Assembly (NCBI RefSeq): GCF_005577435.1
Contig: NZ_CP040396.1
Span: forward strand, 385,501-449,500
DNA length: 64,000 nucleotides
DNA from: Paenibacillus algicola
GTDB lineage: Bacteria > Bacillota > Bacilli > Paenibacillales > Paenibacillaceae
Reading direction: 5' to 3'
Shown here in pieces: positions 9,313-19,025 of this stretch. How positions within the stretch are numbered: the stretch's first letter is position 1; every line of letters starts with the position of its first letter. The position numbers and the translations under genes were made by a program. The notes beneath the pieces are model-generated. The model did no database searches. It was not told the origin of the DNA and worked only from the letters and a program-made list of their open reading frames with translations.

Positions 9313-9366
9313 TGAACCTCTATAGAATAGCTGGAGCCCTATGCTCCGCTCTTCCGTAGAGGTTCT
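9313..9366. terminator. Bidirectional terminator between MATE and GH43 genes
   Basis: GAACCTCTA ... TAGAGGTTC inverted repeat with an inner GGAGC/GCTCC pairing; T-rich on the plus side. It lies between converging genes. Confidence 0.7.
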
Positions 9367-9375
9367 TTGCTGTTC

Positions 9376-10971
9376 TCATTCTTTCAGGGAGAAATAATCG
9401 AAGTCCGCATGGAGGCGTTGACCGGATAAATCCTGGGCGCAGACGCCGACAAAGGTTCCGGTAAAGCCCCAGTCTGTAAAGACACCGTTCTGAAAGGTGG
9501 TAGCAGCTTCATCCGAGAGGCAGCCGACATCAAGGGCAGGGCCGATGGAGCTCCAATGTGAACCGTCCACGGAGGCATAGAACTGCAGGACGTCGTAGTG
9601 AAAGCATACCTTCAGATAGACCGGCTCGGTGCCGTGAAGCGGCATCGGCTCTGTGAGCTCATCATATTGTCCCTGCACGACCGAGATCAAATGAAGGCAC
9701 TTGCCGGCCGCTTCTTCCCGGGTGACGTGAACGTAATAGTAATTCTTCGTGTTGTAATAAGCGATGAGCCCTGCCATCTGCTGAAAGGACTTCGGCTCGA
9801 ATTGAAGCCGGGTTTCGACTTCACACGTAAACGAGGCCAGCCGTTTGGCTGTAAGGCTCTGAGCGTGCCAGGAGTTCAAGGACTCGCGTCCCCTCAAGCG
9901 AAGCCATCCCGGTCGCTCCTCCAGGCTGAGCCAGGAGGGATCGGCCGGCTCCCGCAGCGTGCTGAACGAAGGGCTGAGTGCCGGATGGTCAAAATGATCC
10001 AGGGCCGGCTCCTTCTCCACAGGAGCCAGCGGGAGCGCAGGCCCGGCGACCTTCTCCTGCGGCAGGTGCTGCGGATCGGCAACGCGCAGCCAGCCGTCAT
10101 CTGTCCAGTGACAGCGCTGAATCGCCGTCTCCCGCCCCAGATGGCATTGCTTTCTTCCGGGCAGCGGCCGGGCGCACAGGTGAGCCATGTACCATTCTCC
10201 GGTGCTAGTCTGAACCAGGCTGCCATGGCCGGCCTTCTGCAGCGGCAGTGACTCGTGATGGCTAGAGGTCAGCACGGGATTGAGCGGATCGACCTCATAT
10301 GGACCTGTCAAGCTTCTGGAGCGCGCAAGCGTCACCGCATGCTCATAGCCGGTGCCGCCTTCAGCAACGAGGAGGTAATAATAGTTCTCTATGCGATAAA
10401 TATGCGGACCCTCGGTGCAGCCAAGCGAGGTTCCCTCAAAGATCGTCTGAATCGGGCCAACCAGCCGCTGTTCTTGCACGGAATACTCCTGCAGCACAAT
10501 GCCTTTAAAGGGATTTCGGCCCTTGCGGTGATCCCATACCATATTGACCAGCCACTTCTTGCCGTCCTGGTCATGGAACAGAGACGGATCGAAGCCGCTG
10601 CTGTTCAGGTACACCGGGTCCGACCAGGGGCCGGTAATATGCTTTGCGGTGACTACATAGTTGGGAGTGTCTTTATAGACACCGGTCAAGCTTCGGACGT
10701 TGGTATATACCAGATAATATAATGAGCCGTCAAAGCTGAGATGCGGTGCCCAGACACCGCCGGAGTTCGGATTGCCGGACATATTCAGCTGCTCCCGGCG
10801 CTGCAGCGGATGAGTCAGCAGGCGCCAGTTCACCAAATCCCTGGAATGGTGAATCTGCACGCCCGGAAACCATTCAAACGTCGATGTCGCAATATAATAA
10901 TCCTCTTCTACCCTCAGAATAGAAGGGTCCGGGTTAAATCCCCGCAGAATCGGATTGGTAATCATGTGCAT
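9376..10971 (-). CDS. Glycoside hydrolase family 43 beta-xylosidase (XynB-like)
   Basis: 531 residues, no signal peptide, probably intracellular. The N-terminal catalytic propeller shows D15 (GFNPDPSILR), D128 (SSGFDPSLFHD) and E187 (GCTEGPHIYR), the GH43 base, modulator and acid. A C-terminal beta-sandwich of about 200 residues (from about 330) is that seen in the long beta-xylosidases of the GH43_11 type. ATG 10971 has AGGGGTG seven bases upstream. It is the last gene of an operon with a binding protein and two permeases, so it most likely cleaves imported xylo-oligosaccharides to xylose. Arabinofuranosidase side activity is possible in this family. Confidence 0.9.
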   Translation of the reverse strand: MHMITNPILRGFNPDPSILRVEEDYYIATSTFEWFPGVQIHHSRDLVNWRLLTHPLQRREQLNMSGNPNSGGVWAPHLSFDGSLYYLVYTNVRSLTGVYKDTPNYVVTAKHITGPWSDPVYLNSSGFDPSLFHDQDGKKWLVNMVWDHRKGRNPFKGIVLQEYSVQEQRLVGPIQTIFEGTSLGCTEGPHIYRIENYYYLLVAEGGTGYEHAVTLARSRSLTGPYEVDPLNPVLTSSHHESLPLQKAGHGSLVQTSTGEWYMAHLCARPLPGRKQCHLGRETAIQRCHWTDDGWLRVADPQHLPQEKVAGPALPLAPVEKEPALDHFDHPALSPSFSTLREPADPSWLSLEERPGWLRLRGRESLNSWHAQSLTAKRLASFTCEVETRLQFEPKSFQQMAGLIAYYNTKNYYYVHVTREEAAGKCLHLISVVQGQYDELTEPMPLHGTEPVYLKVCFHYDVLQFYASVDGSHWSSIGPALDVGCLSDEAATTFQNGVFTDWGFTGTFVGVCAQDLSGQRLHADFDYFSLKE

Positions 10972-11018
10972 GCAGTGTCACCCCTATCATGTTGAAATGC
11001 AGGCTCTCTATCTGCGGG

Positions 11019-11840
11019 CTAGCCCTTCACGGCTCCTGCTGTAATGCCTGATATGAAGTAGCGGCTGGAGGCGACGAACACCACCAGCAGCGGAATCGTT
11101 GCCAGGAAGGTGCCGGCCATAATGACCGAGACGTCGCGGAAGTACACCTTATTCAGATTCCGCAGCGCAATCTGGATGGTGTGCACCGCCGAATCCTTCA
11201 GGACGATCGAGGGCCAGAGAAAGTCGTTCCATTGATACATAAAGGTCAGAATAGCCAGCGTAGCCATGGCCGGCGAAATCGTGGGAAGAGCGATGCGCCA
11301 AAAGGTCTGAAAGTTGGAGCAGCCGTCCATTCTGGCAGATTCTACGAGCTCCGGATGCAGGGTCGTATCCATATACTGCTTGATCCAGAAAATACCGAAG
11401 GCGCTGACCAGGCCCGGCACAATAAGCGCATTGAAGCTGTTGATCCAGTCCAGGCGGGTCATAATCATGTAGGATGGAACCAGTCCAAGCTGGCCCGGGA
11501 TCATCAGGGTACCGATGATAAATACAAACAGAAAGTGCTTGCCCTTAAACTGGAGTCTGGAGAACGCGAAGGCCGCCAGCGCACAGAAGAATAGCTGGGC
11601 AATGGTAACGGTCGTAGATACGAATACCGAATTGAGCAGGGCTCCTGCAAAATCAATCTGATCCAGCATCGTCTGCACATTCGTGATAAACAGGTCGCCG
11701 GGAATGAAGTTCGGCGGAAACTTGTTTGCCTCCGAGGTGGGGTGTGAAGCGATAACCAGCATCCAGTAAAAAGGAAACACGGACACCAGAAACGTCAGAA
11801 TAAGCAGGCTGTAGGTAAGCAGGCGTTGTAAAGATTTCAT
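11019..11840 (-). CDS. Carbohydrate ABC transporter permease (MalG/CUT1 type)
   Basis: 273 residues, six predicted membrane helices beginning LLTYSLLILTFLVSVFPFYWM. The cytoplasmic coupling loop near residue 170 has the CUT1 signature ESARMDGCSNFQTFWRIALP (EAA motif). The start has AGGAGG upstream. It follows the MalF-type permease by 9 bases. No ATPase gene is present in the window; CUT1 systems of Bacillales commonly share an MsmX-type ATPase encoded elsewhere. Context indicates uptake of xylo-oligosaccharides. Confidence 0.92.
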   Translation of the reverse strand: MKSLQRLLTYSLLILTFLVSVFPFYWMLVIASHPTSEANKFPPNFIPGDLFITNVQTMLDQIDFAGALLNSVFVSTTVTIAQLFFCALAAFAFSRLQFKGKHFLFVFIIGTLMIPGQLGLVPSYMIMTRLDWINSFNALIVPGLVSAFGIFWIKQYMDTTLHPELVESARMDGCSNFQTFWRIALPTISPAMATLAILTFMYQWNDFLWPSIVLKDSAVHTIQIALRNLNKVYFRDVSVIMAGTFLATIPLLVVFVASSRYFISGITAGAVKG

Positions 11841-11849
11841 GGTTTCCTC

Positions 11850-12767
11850 CTATTGGGCAGAGTTGATTTTTTTGGTCAGGAAGTTGTTGAACATCGAGAA
11901 CAGCAAAATGATCAGGAACAGCATCCAGGCGATAGCCGATGCATAGCCGTAATTGTTATTGGTGAATGCTTCGGTGTACAGATACAGCACCATCGTCAAG
12001 GTCTGGCCCTCAGGTCCGCCTGTAGGTCCGGAGAAGATGAGCGGCTCGACGAACAGCTGCATGCCGCCAATCGTAGACATAATGACTGTAAAAATAATCA
12101 TGGGCCGGATCATCGGAATCGTAATTTTAAAAAATTGCTGTGTCCTAGAGGCGCCGTCAATTCTCGCCGCTTCATACAGATCTGCCGGAATACTCTGCAG
12201 CGCCGCCAGATAGATGACAGCATTATATCCGGTCCATCTCCAGATCACCATGACCGCGACCGCAAACTGAGCTCCCCAGTAGGAAGCGCCCCAGTCATAT
12301 TTATCCAGGCCAAGCTCGGAGAGAAAATAGTTGATCAGGCCGTAATTGTATCCGAAGAAGCTGCCGAAGATGACCGCCACGGCAACGAGTGAGGTAATGT
12401 TCGGAATAATGACGCCAAGGCGGAACAGCTTCTTGCCTTTGATAAAGCGCTGATTCAGAATATTAGCCAGCACCAGGGCGAGAAACAGGTTCGGGATGGT
12501 GGACATGAGCCAGATGCTGAACGTGTTCAGGACAGATTTCCAGAACTTCGGATCATCTGTAAACAGCCAGATATAGTTTTGGAAGCCGATGTACTTCTTG
12601 GTGCCGAGCACATCCCACGAGAAGAACGAGATATAAGCCGACCAGAAGACAGGGAAAAGCGTAAAGATTCCAAATATTAAGAAAAACGGCAGTAAATAAA
12701 GATAAGCAGACACATGGTCCTTGAAGGATTGTTTATGCCATAGCTTGGATTCACCAGGTGTGTTCAT
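11850..12767 (-). CDS. Sugar ABC transporter permease (MalF/CUT1 type)
   Basis: 305 residues with six predicted membrane helices. The first is LYLLPFFLIFGIFTLFPVFWSAYISF, typical of the MalF group. The EAA coupling loop reads YEAARIDGASRTQQFFKITIP. AAAGGAGG precedes ATG 12767. It sits between the solute-binding protein and the MalG-type permease in the order usual for CUT1 importers. Substrate is inferred from the linked xylan enzymes. Confidence 0.92.
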   Translation of the reverse strand: MNTPGESKLWHKQSFKDHVSAYLYLLPFFLIFGIFTLFPVFWSAYISFFSWDVLGTKKYIGFQNYIWLFTDDPKFWKSVLNTFSIWLMSTIPNLFLALVLANILNQRFIKGKKLFRLGVIIPNITSLVAVAVIFGSFFGYNYGLINYFLSELGLDKYDWGASYWGAQFAVAVMVIWRWTGYNAVIYLAALQSIPADLYEAARIDGASRTQQFFKITIPMIRPMIIFTVIMSTIGGMQLFVEPLIFSGPTGGPEGQTLTMVLYLYTEAFTNNNYGYASAIAWMLFLIILLFSMFNNFLTKKINSAQ

Positions 12768-12855
12768 TATGGTCCTCCTTTAGAAGAGGATGCGCCGAAC
12801 GGAGCAGATGTCCATCGGCGCATCAGGAATGATGAAATTGGAATGACAGGTAAGC

Positions 12856-14163
12856 TTAGCGGCGCAGGTCGCGCTTGATTTGGTCCATCGCTGTTTGCCA
12901 TGCTGCATCGGCAGCTTCTCCGTTGCGCTCTACGTTAGCGAGTGCCTGCAGGATCGGGGTATCCACGGTAATGTGGTCTGGTCCAAGATAGACAGGAACG
13001 ACTTTCTTCGCAGCATCTGAGAAGGTTTTGCCCAGAGGTGCGTTCTGGAAGAACTCGTCCGTGTACGTCTGGATCGCCGGATCATCATACACTGCCGGTG
13101 TGGACGGGAAGTTCGAGCCGTTCTCTTTAAACAGCTCCAGCTGCTGCTCCGGAGAAAGCAGCCATTTCAGGAACTCCATCGCTTCCTTCGGATGCTTGCT
13201 CTGGCTAGGAACGGTCATGAAGGAGCCGCCCCAGTTGCCGGAGCCTTCCGGCATCGGTGCCAGATTCCATTTACCGGAGGAGTCCGGCGCATTGCCCTTC
13301 ATGTAGCCTACCATCCAGGATGGACCGAGCATGACGGTGAAGTCACCGTTGTTCATGCCTGCGCCCCACTCCGGAGACCAGGCCGAGATTTTGGCAGCCA
13401 GTCCGCTGTTGGCAATCTCGGTGGAGAGATCCCATGCCCGTTTGATGGCCGGGTTCGTCTCGACAATCAAATCTCCATTGCTGTTAAAATATTGTTCTTT
13501 CGCCTGTCCCCGAATGCTCTGATAGACGATATCGGCGCCATATACCATAGGCTTGCCGGTCTTGTCCTTGATGGTTTTGCCTACTTCAATAAATTTCTCC
13601 CAAGTCGGCATCAGCTCGGCAACCGCTGCCGGCTCTGTCGGCAATCCGGCTTGCTCGAAAAGGTCTGTACGGTAATACATGGCCATGGGACCTACATCAG
13701 TAGGGATCCCGTAGATGAAGGAGCCGTCCTGGCTGGAAGCCTGAACGCGCTTCCATTCCAGATAGTCGCCCATGATGTCATTGGCGCCATGGTCGGCCAA
13801 ATTGTGGAACAGCTTCTCATCCGACTTGAACTTGTCGATGAAGCCAATCTCGATCATGGCAATGTCCGGTCCGCCGCTGCCTGCCGCAAGCGCTGTCATC
13901 AGGCCGTTATGGTGATCATTGTATTCCTGGGTCTGTACATTAATCTTGATGTTCTCATGCTCCTGCTGATATTTCTCGATTAAGCCCTCCAGGCCCGTGC
14001 CGGTGAACATCCATAGAGATAATTCAACCTTGCCATTCGAGGCTTCCGATTTGCCTGCGGTCTCACCGCCGGTGGACGTGCCTTCCTCACTCTTGCCCGA
14101 GGAGCAGGCGGTTGTGAACACCAGAAGCAGACATGCCAGCAAAGTGCCCAAACGTTTTTTCAT
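12856..14163 (-). CDS. Extracellular solute-binding lipoprotein of sugar ABC importer
   Basis: 435 residues. A lipoprotein signal peptide ends in the lipobox TTAC with acylated C20, followed by a Ser/Gly/Glu-rich spacer. The mature part is a cluster B (MalE-like) binding protein: LSLWMFTGTGLEGLIEKYQ, GPDIAMIEIGF, and a C-terminal FLKWLLSPEQQLELFKENG. It would bind oligosaccharides outside the membrane for the two permeases encoded 88 bases downstream. Its nearest visible relative is the second binding protein at 19026-20309; they share the same order of motifs across their length. Transcription diverges from the GH8 gene, and the 250-base gap contains AAGGA-N7-TCCTT at 14193-14209. Confidence 0.92.
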   Translation of the reverse strand: MKKRLGTLLACLLLVFTTACSSGKSEEGTSTGGETAGKSEASNGKVELSLWMFTGTGLEGLIEKYQQEHENIKINVQTQEYNDHHNGLMTALAAGSGGPDIAMIEIGFIDKFKSDEKLFHNLADHGANDIMGDYLEWKRVQASSQDGSFIYGIPTDVGPMAMYYRTDLFEQAGLPTEPAAVAELMPTWEKFIEVGKTIKDKTGKPMVYGADIVYQSIRGQAKEQYFNSNGDLIVETNPAIKRAWDLSTEIANSGLAAKISAWSPEWGAGMNNGDFTVMLGPSWMVGYMKGNAPDSSGKWNLAPMPEGSGNWGGSFMTVPSQSKHPKEAMEFLKWLLSPEQQLELFKENGSNFPSTPAVYDDPAIQTYTDEFFQNAPLGKTFSDAAKKVVPVYLGPDHITVDTPILQALANVERNGEAADAAWQTAMDQIKRDLRR

Positions 14164-14192
14164 GGTAAAGAGCCCCCTGTATTCTTAGTTTT

Positions 14193-14209
14193 AAGGAATG
14201 TGAATCCTT
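14193..14209. promoter_or_regulatory. Short inverted repeat in the SBP/GH8 divergent promoter region
   Basis: AAGGA and TCCTT separated by 7 bases, 30 bases upstream of the binding-protein start. It could be an operator or a leader hairpin. The support is only symmetry and position. Confidence 0.25.
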
Positions 14210-14413
14210 GATACAAATTCTAGGGCATCCCCGTAAGCATCGGTATAGGAGGAACATTACATCTCTTGTATAAAATCGACTACTTTACGATGCCGGCGCA
14301 AGCGGGCTTTAGAAAAGGTCATTTTTTCACAAGTTATCACATGTTTGGCCCATAGGCTGCTCCCTGCACGCCCAGTTACAATGAACCGTAATCATGCAGC
14401 AAGGAGGAATACA

Positions 14414-15637
14414 ATGAATACAAAAAGCTTAAAGCTCTTCGTTATACTTGCAGCCGTGCTGATCGGTGTGGCCCTGCTGTGGGCTCAGGAGAGGACCGGT
14501 AAAGAGGAAGCGTCGCCCAAGACGTACCGCAGCGTGTTTCAGGAGCTTGGCAAAAGCGAGGAGGACATCTCGGCCAAGCTGCAGCAGGCCTGGGATCAGA
14601 TGTTTTACGGGGATGATGCTCAGGAGCGTATCTATTACCCTGTAGGGGAGGATATGGCCTATATTTTGGATACGGGGTATCAGGATGTACGCACCGAGGG
14701 AATGTCCTACGGGATGATGATTGCGGTTCAGCTGGATAAGAAGGAGGAGTTTGACCGCTTGTGGAACTGGGCCGTCACGTATATGCAGCATAAAGAGGGT
14801 CCGTTCAAGCATTATTTCTCCTGGCATAATACCCCGAAGGGGGATGTGCTTGACAGCAATCCGGCACCGGATGGCGAGGAGTATTTTGCCATGGCGCTTC
14901 TGTTTGCTTCCAACCGCTGGGGAGACGGCGAAGGCATCTATCATTACCGGGAGCAGGGAAACAAGATACTGCAGGCGATGCTGCATCAAGCCGATGACGG
15001 TGAGGGCTATAATATGTTTGATGAGGAACGGAATCAGATTGTATTTGTGCCCTGGACCTCAGGCAAGGGATATACAGACCCTTCCTACCATCTGCCTGCC
15101 TTTTACGAGCTGTGGGCCAGATGGGCAGAGACGGACCGTGAGCGCTGGGCGGAAATGGCCAAGGTTAGCCGGGCGTTCTGGGCTCAGGCAGCACACCCGG
15201 ATACCGGGCTCATGGCCAATTACACTACCTTTGATGGAGTGCCTTACCGGAACGGCGATCATTATCTGTTCTCCTACGATGCCCACCGGGTTGCTCTCAA
15301 CGTCACGCTGGACGAGATCTGGCATGGCGGCGAGCAGTCTGAGTGGAGAAGGGGCTATATAGAACAGCTGCATCAATTTTTTATAAAAGAGGGCATTGAC
15401 CAGTATGTGGCCAGGTATACTGTGGAGGGAAAGCCGATGGCGGATAACCGTTCCTCGGGCTTGATTGCAGTGAATGGGGCAGCTTCCATGATTTCCACCC
15501 ATGAAGATCGGCTGCAGTTTGCGCAGCGATTGTGGGATATGGACGTCCCGACCGGCCAATACCGGTACTATGATTCCATGCTGTACATGTTCAGCCTGCT
15601 GGCGGCAAGCGGGCAATATCAAATCATCGAGCCATAA
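14414..15637 (+). CDS. Glycoside hydrolase family 8, exo-oligoxylanase (Rex)-like, membrane-anchored
   Basis: 407 residues. An N-terminal hydrophobic segment (LFVILAAVLIGVALLWA, 8-24) is a signal or anchor; no lipobox is seen. The (alpha/alpha)6 GH8 domain covers about 40-400, with E95 in VRTEGMSYGMM (general acid) and D289 in LFSYDAHRVALN as the candidate base. The overall pattern is closest to reducing-end-xylose-releasing exo-oligoxylanases, which trim xylo-oligosaccharides. ATG 14414 has AAGGAGG upstream; the frame is open for 23 more codons without one. It diverges from the xylo-oligosaccharide importer operon. Exact specificity is inferred. Confidence 0.85.
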   Translation: MNTKSLKLFVILAAVLIGVALLWAQERTGKEEASPKTYRSVFQELGKSEEDISAKLQQAWDQMFYGDDAQERIYYPVGEDMAYILDTGYQDVRTEGMSYGMMIAVQLDKKEEFDRLWNWAVTYMQHKEGPFKHYFSWHNTPKGDVLDSNPAPDGEEYFAMALLFASNRWGDGEGIYHYREQGNKILQAMLHQADDGEGYNMFDEERNQIVFVPWTSGKGYTDPSYHLPAFYELWARWAETDRERWAEMAKVSRAFWAQAAHPDTGLMANYTTFDGVPYRNGDHYLFSYDAHRVALNVTLDEIWHGGEQSEWRRGYIEQLHQFFIKEGIDQYVARYTVEGKPMADNRSSGLIAVNGAASMISTHEDRLQFAQRLWDMDVPTGQYRYYDSMLYMFSLLAASGQYQIIEP

Positions 15638-15650
15638 CGCCTTCCCTCAA

Positions 15651-15705
15651 ACAGGGCAGCTCCAGCAGATTGTTCATCTGTCGGAGCTGCCCTGTTTGTT
15701 GTTCG
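15651..15705 (+). terminator. Terminator after GH8
   Basis: Perfect 13-base stem ACAGGGCAGCTCC / GGAGCTGCCCTGT with T-rich tail TTGTTGTT. Confidence 0.85.
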
Positions 15706-15774
15706 CGGCGGCTGTCAGTGAGTCCAGCGCAAGCCGCCGATGCTTCGGAGCTTGCGCTCGAGGGCTGCCTTCCT

Positions 15775-17532
15775 TCAGCGGATCTCCAGCGGCAGGGTGA
15801 TGTCCACCCTCAGCCCGCCCAGCGAGCTGTCGCTTAACGAAATTCCGTATTCGGCGCCATAATACAGACGAATGCGGTTTTGAAGGTTCGACAGGCCGAT
15901 GCCTGTATGCAGATCGGGTGGGTCCGCATCATCCTCCGGCAGGGTGAGTGCCTGCAGCGACTGGTCGCTGTTCATGCCAATGCCGTTGTCCTCCACCGTC
16001 AGGTGCAGCAGTCCACCCTCTTGGAAGCCGGTAATCTGGATGATCCAATGCTCTTCCTCTGACGTCTCCAGCCCGTGCACGATCGCATTCTCAACCAACG
16101 GCTGAAACAACAGGCGCATGATCAGGGCGCTGTGCAGTGCAGCTGGAATATCCAGCCGGACAGAAAGCTTGTCGCCATAACGCAGCTGCTGTAAATACAC
16201 ATACCGGTTCAGCTGCCCGATGTCTTCCTCCAGCGTAACGAGCTCACTCCGGCCATCAATGCTGTATCGGAGCAAATGGCTCAGCGTAATGACCATTCGG
16301 GATTCCTCGGTCAGCTTCTTGCGGTGCAGTGTCCAGTAGATGGTGTTCAAGGTGTTGTATAAAAAGTGCGGGCGAAACTGCGCCTTCAACGCAACCAGCT
16401 GAGCCTGCCGCTCGCTGATCTGCCTCCGCGACAGATCGAGGATCGTCTCATCCAGGTTGGCCAGCATCTGGTTGAAGCTTTGGAACAAGCCTTCCACCTC
16501 GCGGTTTCTCATTCGGGTGGATATTGGCGTCAATGAGCCGCGTTCCGTCTTGTTCAGCTTGATGGATAGCATGCGGATCGGCCGGGCGACCGACCAGGAG
16601 AAGAACACGGCCAGGGCCAGCGCGAACAGGCTGCCGAACAGGCCGATCAGCATAATATTGCGCTGTACACTGTTCAGGTCTCCCACGATTTCCTCCGGCT
16701 TGACATAAGCTACCAGATTCCAGCCGCTGTAGGAGGAAGGAAGAGACGTCCAGTACCTGCTTGTGTCGGCAGAATACTGGATGCCGGAGCCATCCCCGGA
16801 TTTCCCCGGCAGGAAGCCTTGCGGCATAGGAGTGCCGATTTCGTCCGGATGAGTAGAGTACACAATCGTGCCGTAGGTGTCGTGGATCTGGATTTTGTCA
16901 AAGGGACTGTCCTGCTGATTCTTGAACTGATTATTGATCGTCTCCAGCGGAACCGCAATCATCAGCACACCCAGGCCTTCAAGGTTGCCCCAATTCCGGA
17001 TTTGCCGGATGCCCACGAGGGCAGGCTTCTCTCCCAGCTGCCAGACCGTATCGGAGAACCAGTGGATGGAGCCCTCATTGCTCAAAGCCAGCTGATACCA
17101 CTCCTTCTCCAATATGTCCTGCGTTTTCTTCCATAAGAAATAATAGGAGCTAGAGGTTGAGAAGTAACGCTCATTGCTGCCCATCACCAGCACCAGCACG
17201 TCACTGCCTATAAATCTCATTTTCTGATTCAGATGCTTCTCAATATCAAACGTGCTGATCTCCTCACTGTCCCCGGGAGCCTGTAAGGCCCGCTGCAGCA
17301 CCGGATCAAATCCGATGTCGAGCGTGAGGGTATCGAATTCCTGCAGCAGGATGTCCAGCTTCTGGTTCATTTGTTTCACGGATTCTGTGAGAAACCGGGA
17401 TGTTTTATCGAGGACCACCTCAGAGCTGGTGCGGTAGGTAAAGTATCCAATAGTGGTGAGCAGAAGCACCAGAATGACCGAAAATCCAGTCAGCAGCTGG
17501 GCAAAGATCGTTTGCTTGCGTTTACGTTTCAT
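15775..17532 (-). CDS. Sensor histidine kinase, YesM family
   Basis: 585 residues. Two membrane helices (about 8-30 and about 290-312) bracket an extracytoplasmic sensor of about 260 residues. A HAMP region follows, then a His_kinase (PF06580) domain with the phospho-acceptor H389 in QFRPHFLYNTLNT, and a HATPase_c domain with LVENAIVHGLE and the G boxes DNGIGM and GIGLSNLQNR. The start at 17532 is set by GGGGG six bases upstream. It diverges from a YesN-type regulator, and such pairs control polysaccharide or oligosaccharide genes in Bacillales. Here the flanking genes point to xylo-oligosaccharides. Confidence 0.9.
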   Translation of the reverse strand: MKRKRKQTIFAQLLTGFSVILVLLLTTIGYFTYRTSSEVVLDKTSRFLTESVKQMNQKLDILLQEFDTLTLDIGFDPVLQRALQAPGDSEEISTFDIEKHLNQKMRFIGSDVLVLVMGSNERYFSTSSSYYFLWKKTQDILEKEWYQLALSNEGSIHWFSDTVWQLGEKPALVGIRQIRNWGNLEGLGVLMIAVPLETINNQFKNQQDSPFDKIQIHDTYGTIVYSTHPDEIGTPMPQGFLPGKSGDGSGIQYSADTSRYWTSLPSSYSGWNLVAYVKPEEIVGDLNSVQRNIMLIGLFGSLFALALAVFFSWSVARPIRMLSIKLNKTERGSLTPISTRMRNREVEGLFQSFNQMLANLDETILDLSRRQISERQAQLVALKAQFRPHFLYNTLNTIYWTLHRKKLTEESRMVITLSHLLRYSIDGRSELVTLEEDIGQLNRYVYLQQLRYGDKLSVRLDIPAALHSALIMRLLFQPLVENAIVHGLETSEEEHWIIQITGFQEGGLLHLTVEDNGIGMNSDQSLQALTLPEDDADPPDLHTGIGLSNLQNRIRLYYGAEYGISLSDSSLGGLRVDITLPLEIR

Positions 17533-17751
17533 GTCCATCCCCCGGAAGCTTGGCTTGAGTGTCACGGTTGAGCCGCTGTATTACCTTGTATCCTACCTTA
17601 AAACAGCAGGAACTTGAACGTTTTCTCGTGCGCGGCGCATGCTATGGTATGATTTCTTGTAGAAAAATATAATTTTTAATATTTCTCCGCTCCGGGTTTT
17701 GGATCATAATTTAAAGAAAGTAGTGTTTCTAACACAGAGGTGATCATCATA

Positions 17752-19005
17752 TTGAACATACTGGTTGTGGATGACGAGTCATTTGTGAGGGAAGCCTTGA
17801 CGGAAACGATTCGGGAGGCCAGCTCAGAGTATGTCATTGCAGGAGCAGCACGGCATGGAGAAGAGGCCCTTGAGATCCTGCAGAGTCACCCTGTTGACCT
17901 GGTTATTACCGACGTACGAATGCCCCGAATGGACGGACTGGAGCTTTGCCGCCGAATTTATGAATACAACCCCGAGATTTCAATCGTGCTGCTGACCGGC
18001 TATGCGGATTTCTCGTACGCACGTCAGGCGATGAAGTATCAGGTGTCCGATTATTTATTGAAGCCGTGCGATTCGGCAGAGATTATTCAGGTCATCGAAA
18101 AGCTTGCAGAGGCGCACCGGCTGCAACGGTTTCAGAAGCAGGTGGAGCAGCTTCGGCACTCCCACGTCCTGGAGAAGCATCTGAACGATTTGCTCTACGG
18201 GATCCCGATTCCGTATTTTAATCAATCCATACTGCCAGTCTATCAATGCATTTATTTGCTGTGTATTGCGCCGGCGGAGAAGGTCCCGCACCTCATCTGG
18301 AATGAGCAGCAGGCGCTGAACGCCGTCAAAAATATCGCCGAGGAGTGGCTGGAGCCGCAAGTGAGGGCGGTCGGTATTCTGGAAGAAGACCATTTGGTCA
18401 TCTACATGTTCAACGAGCATGTCAGAACTCTGCCGGAGATGGAGGCATTGGCACTGGAGCTGCATTCGGCGATTCAGAGCAATTTGAAGCTGACCGTGAA
18501 GCTCGGGCTTTCACAGGGGGCACAGCATCAAAGCGAGGTTCCACGTCGTTACCGGCAGAGCTGCCAAGCCATGCAGGCCGCTCTACAGGAGCCTTCAAAG
18601 CATCTGTGCAGCTATGGAAACGAGGACAGCGAACAGGAGCTGGATGAGTGGGTGCCGGATATGTCCGAAAAAGGAAAGCGGCGGGTGGTGGAGCATATGC
18701 TGCAGGTCATCGACGAGCGTTATCCGGACAACCTGTCGCTTCGGCTCCTGGCCGATGAAGTGTATATGAACCCTACCTACCTGGGGAGGATCTTTAAGGA
18801 AGATACCGGCCACAGCTTTAATTATTATTTGAATCTGGTTCGGGTGAAACAGGCGAAGCAGCTGCTGGAGGATTTCAGAATCAGAGTATACGAGGTTTGT
18901 GATCAGGTTGGCTTCAAGGACCCTGCGTACTTCAGTCAAACCTTCAAGAAATACACTGGCGTGACGCCCCAGGAATATCAGAACAGCCGGCAGGCAGACG
19001 TCTGA
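17752..19005 (+). CDS. Response regulator with receiver and AraC DNA-binding domain, YesN family
   Basis: 417 residues. The receiver domain (1-120) has D7, D8 and the phosphorylated D54 (LVITDVRMPRMDG), with K near 104 (YLLKPCD). The AraC domain is at about 315-412: LSLRLLADEVYMNPTYLGRI and IRVYEVCDQVGFKDPAYFSQTF. TTG 17752 is preferred because GAGGTGAT lies just upstream; GTG 17740 overlaps that ribosome site. Divergent from its kinase and followed by a solute-binding lipoprotein gene after 20 bases. Presumed activator of the xylo-oligosaccharide uptake operon and the GH8 gene. Confidence 0.92.
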   Translation: MNILVVDDESFVREALTETIREASSEYVIAGAARHGEEALEILQSHPVDLVITDVRMPRMDGLELCRRIYEYNPEISIVLLTGYADFSYARQAMKYQVSDYLLKPCDSAEIIQVIEKLAEAHRLQRFQKQVEQLRHSHVLEKHLNDLLYGIPIPYFNQSILPVYQCIYLLCIAPAEKVPHLIWNEQQALNAVKNIAEEWLEPQVRAVGILEEDHLVIYMFNEHVRTLPEMEALALELHSAIQSNLKLTVKLGLSQGAQHQSEVPRRYRQSCQAMQAALQEPSKHLCSYGNEDSEQELDEWVPDMSEKGKRRVVEHMLQVIDERYPDNLSLRLLADEVYMNPTYLGRIFKEDTGHSFNYYLNLVRVKQAKQLLEDFRIRVYEVCDQVGFKDPAYFSQTFKKYTGVTPQEYQNSRQADV

Positions 19006-19025
19006 TTTTAGAGAGGAGAGGTGCT

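Noticed and set aside
15727..15758. GCGCAAGC/GCTTGCGC hairpin downstream of the kinase gene
   Set aside because: No T-run on the minus strand follows it, so a terminator call is not supported.
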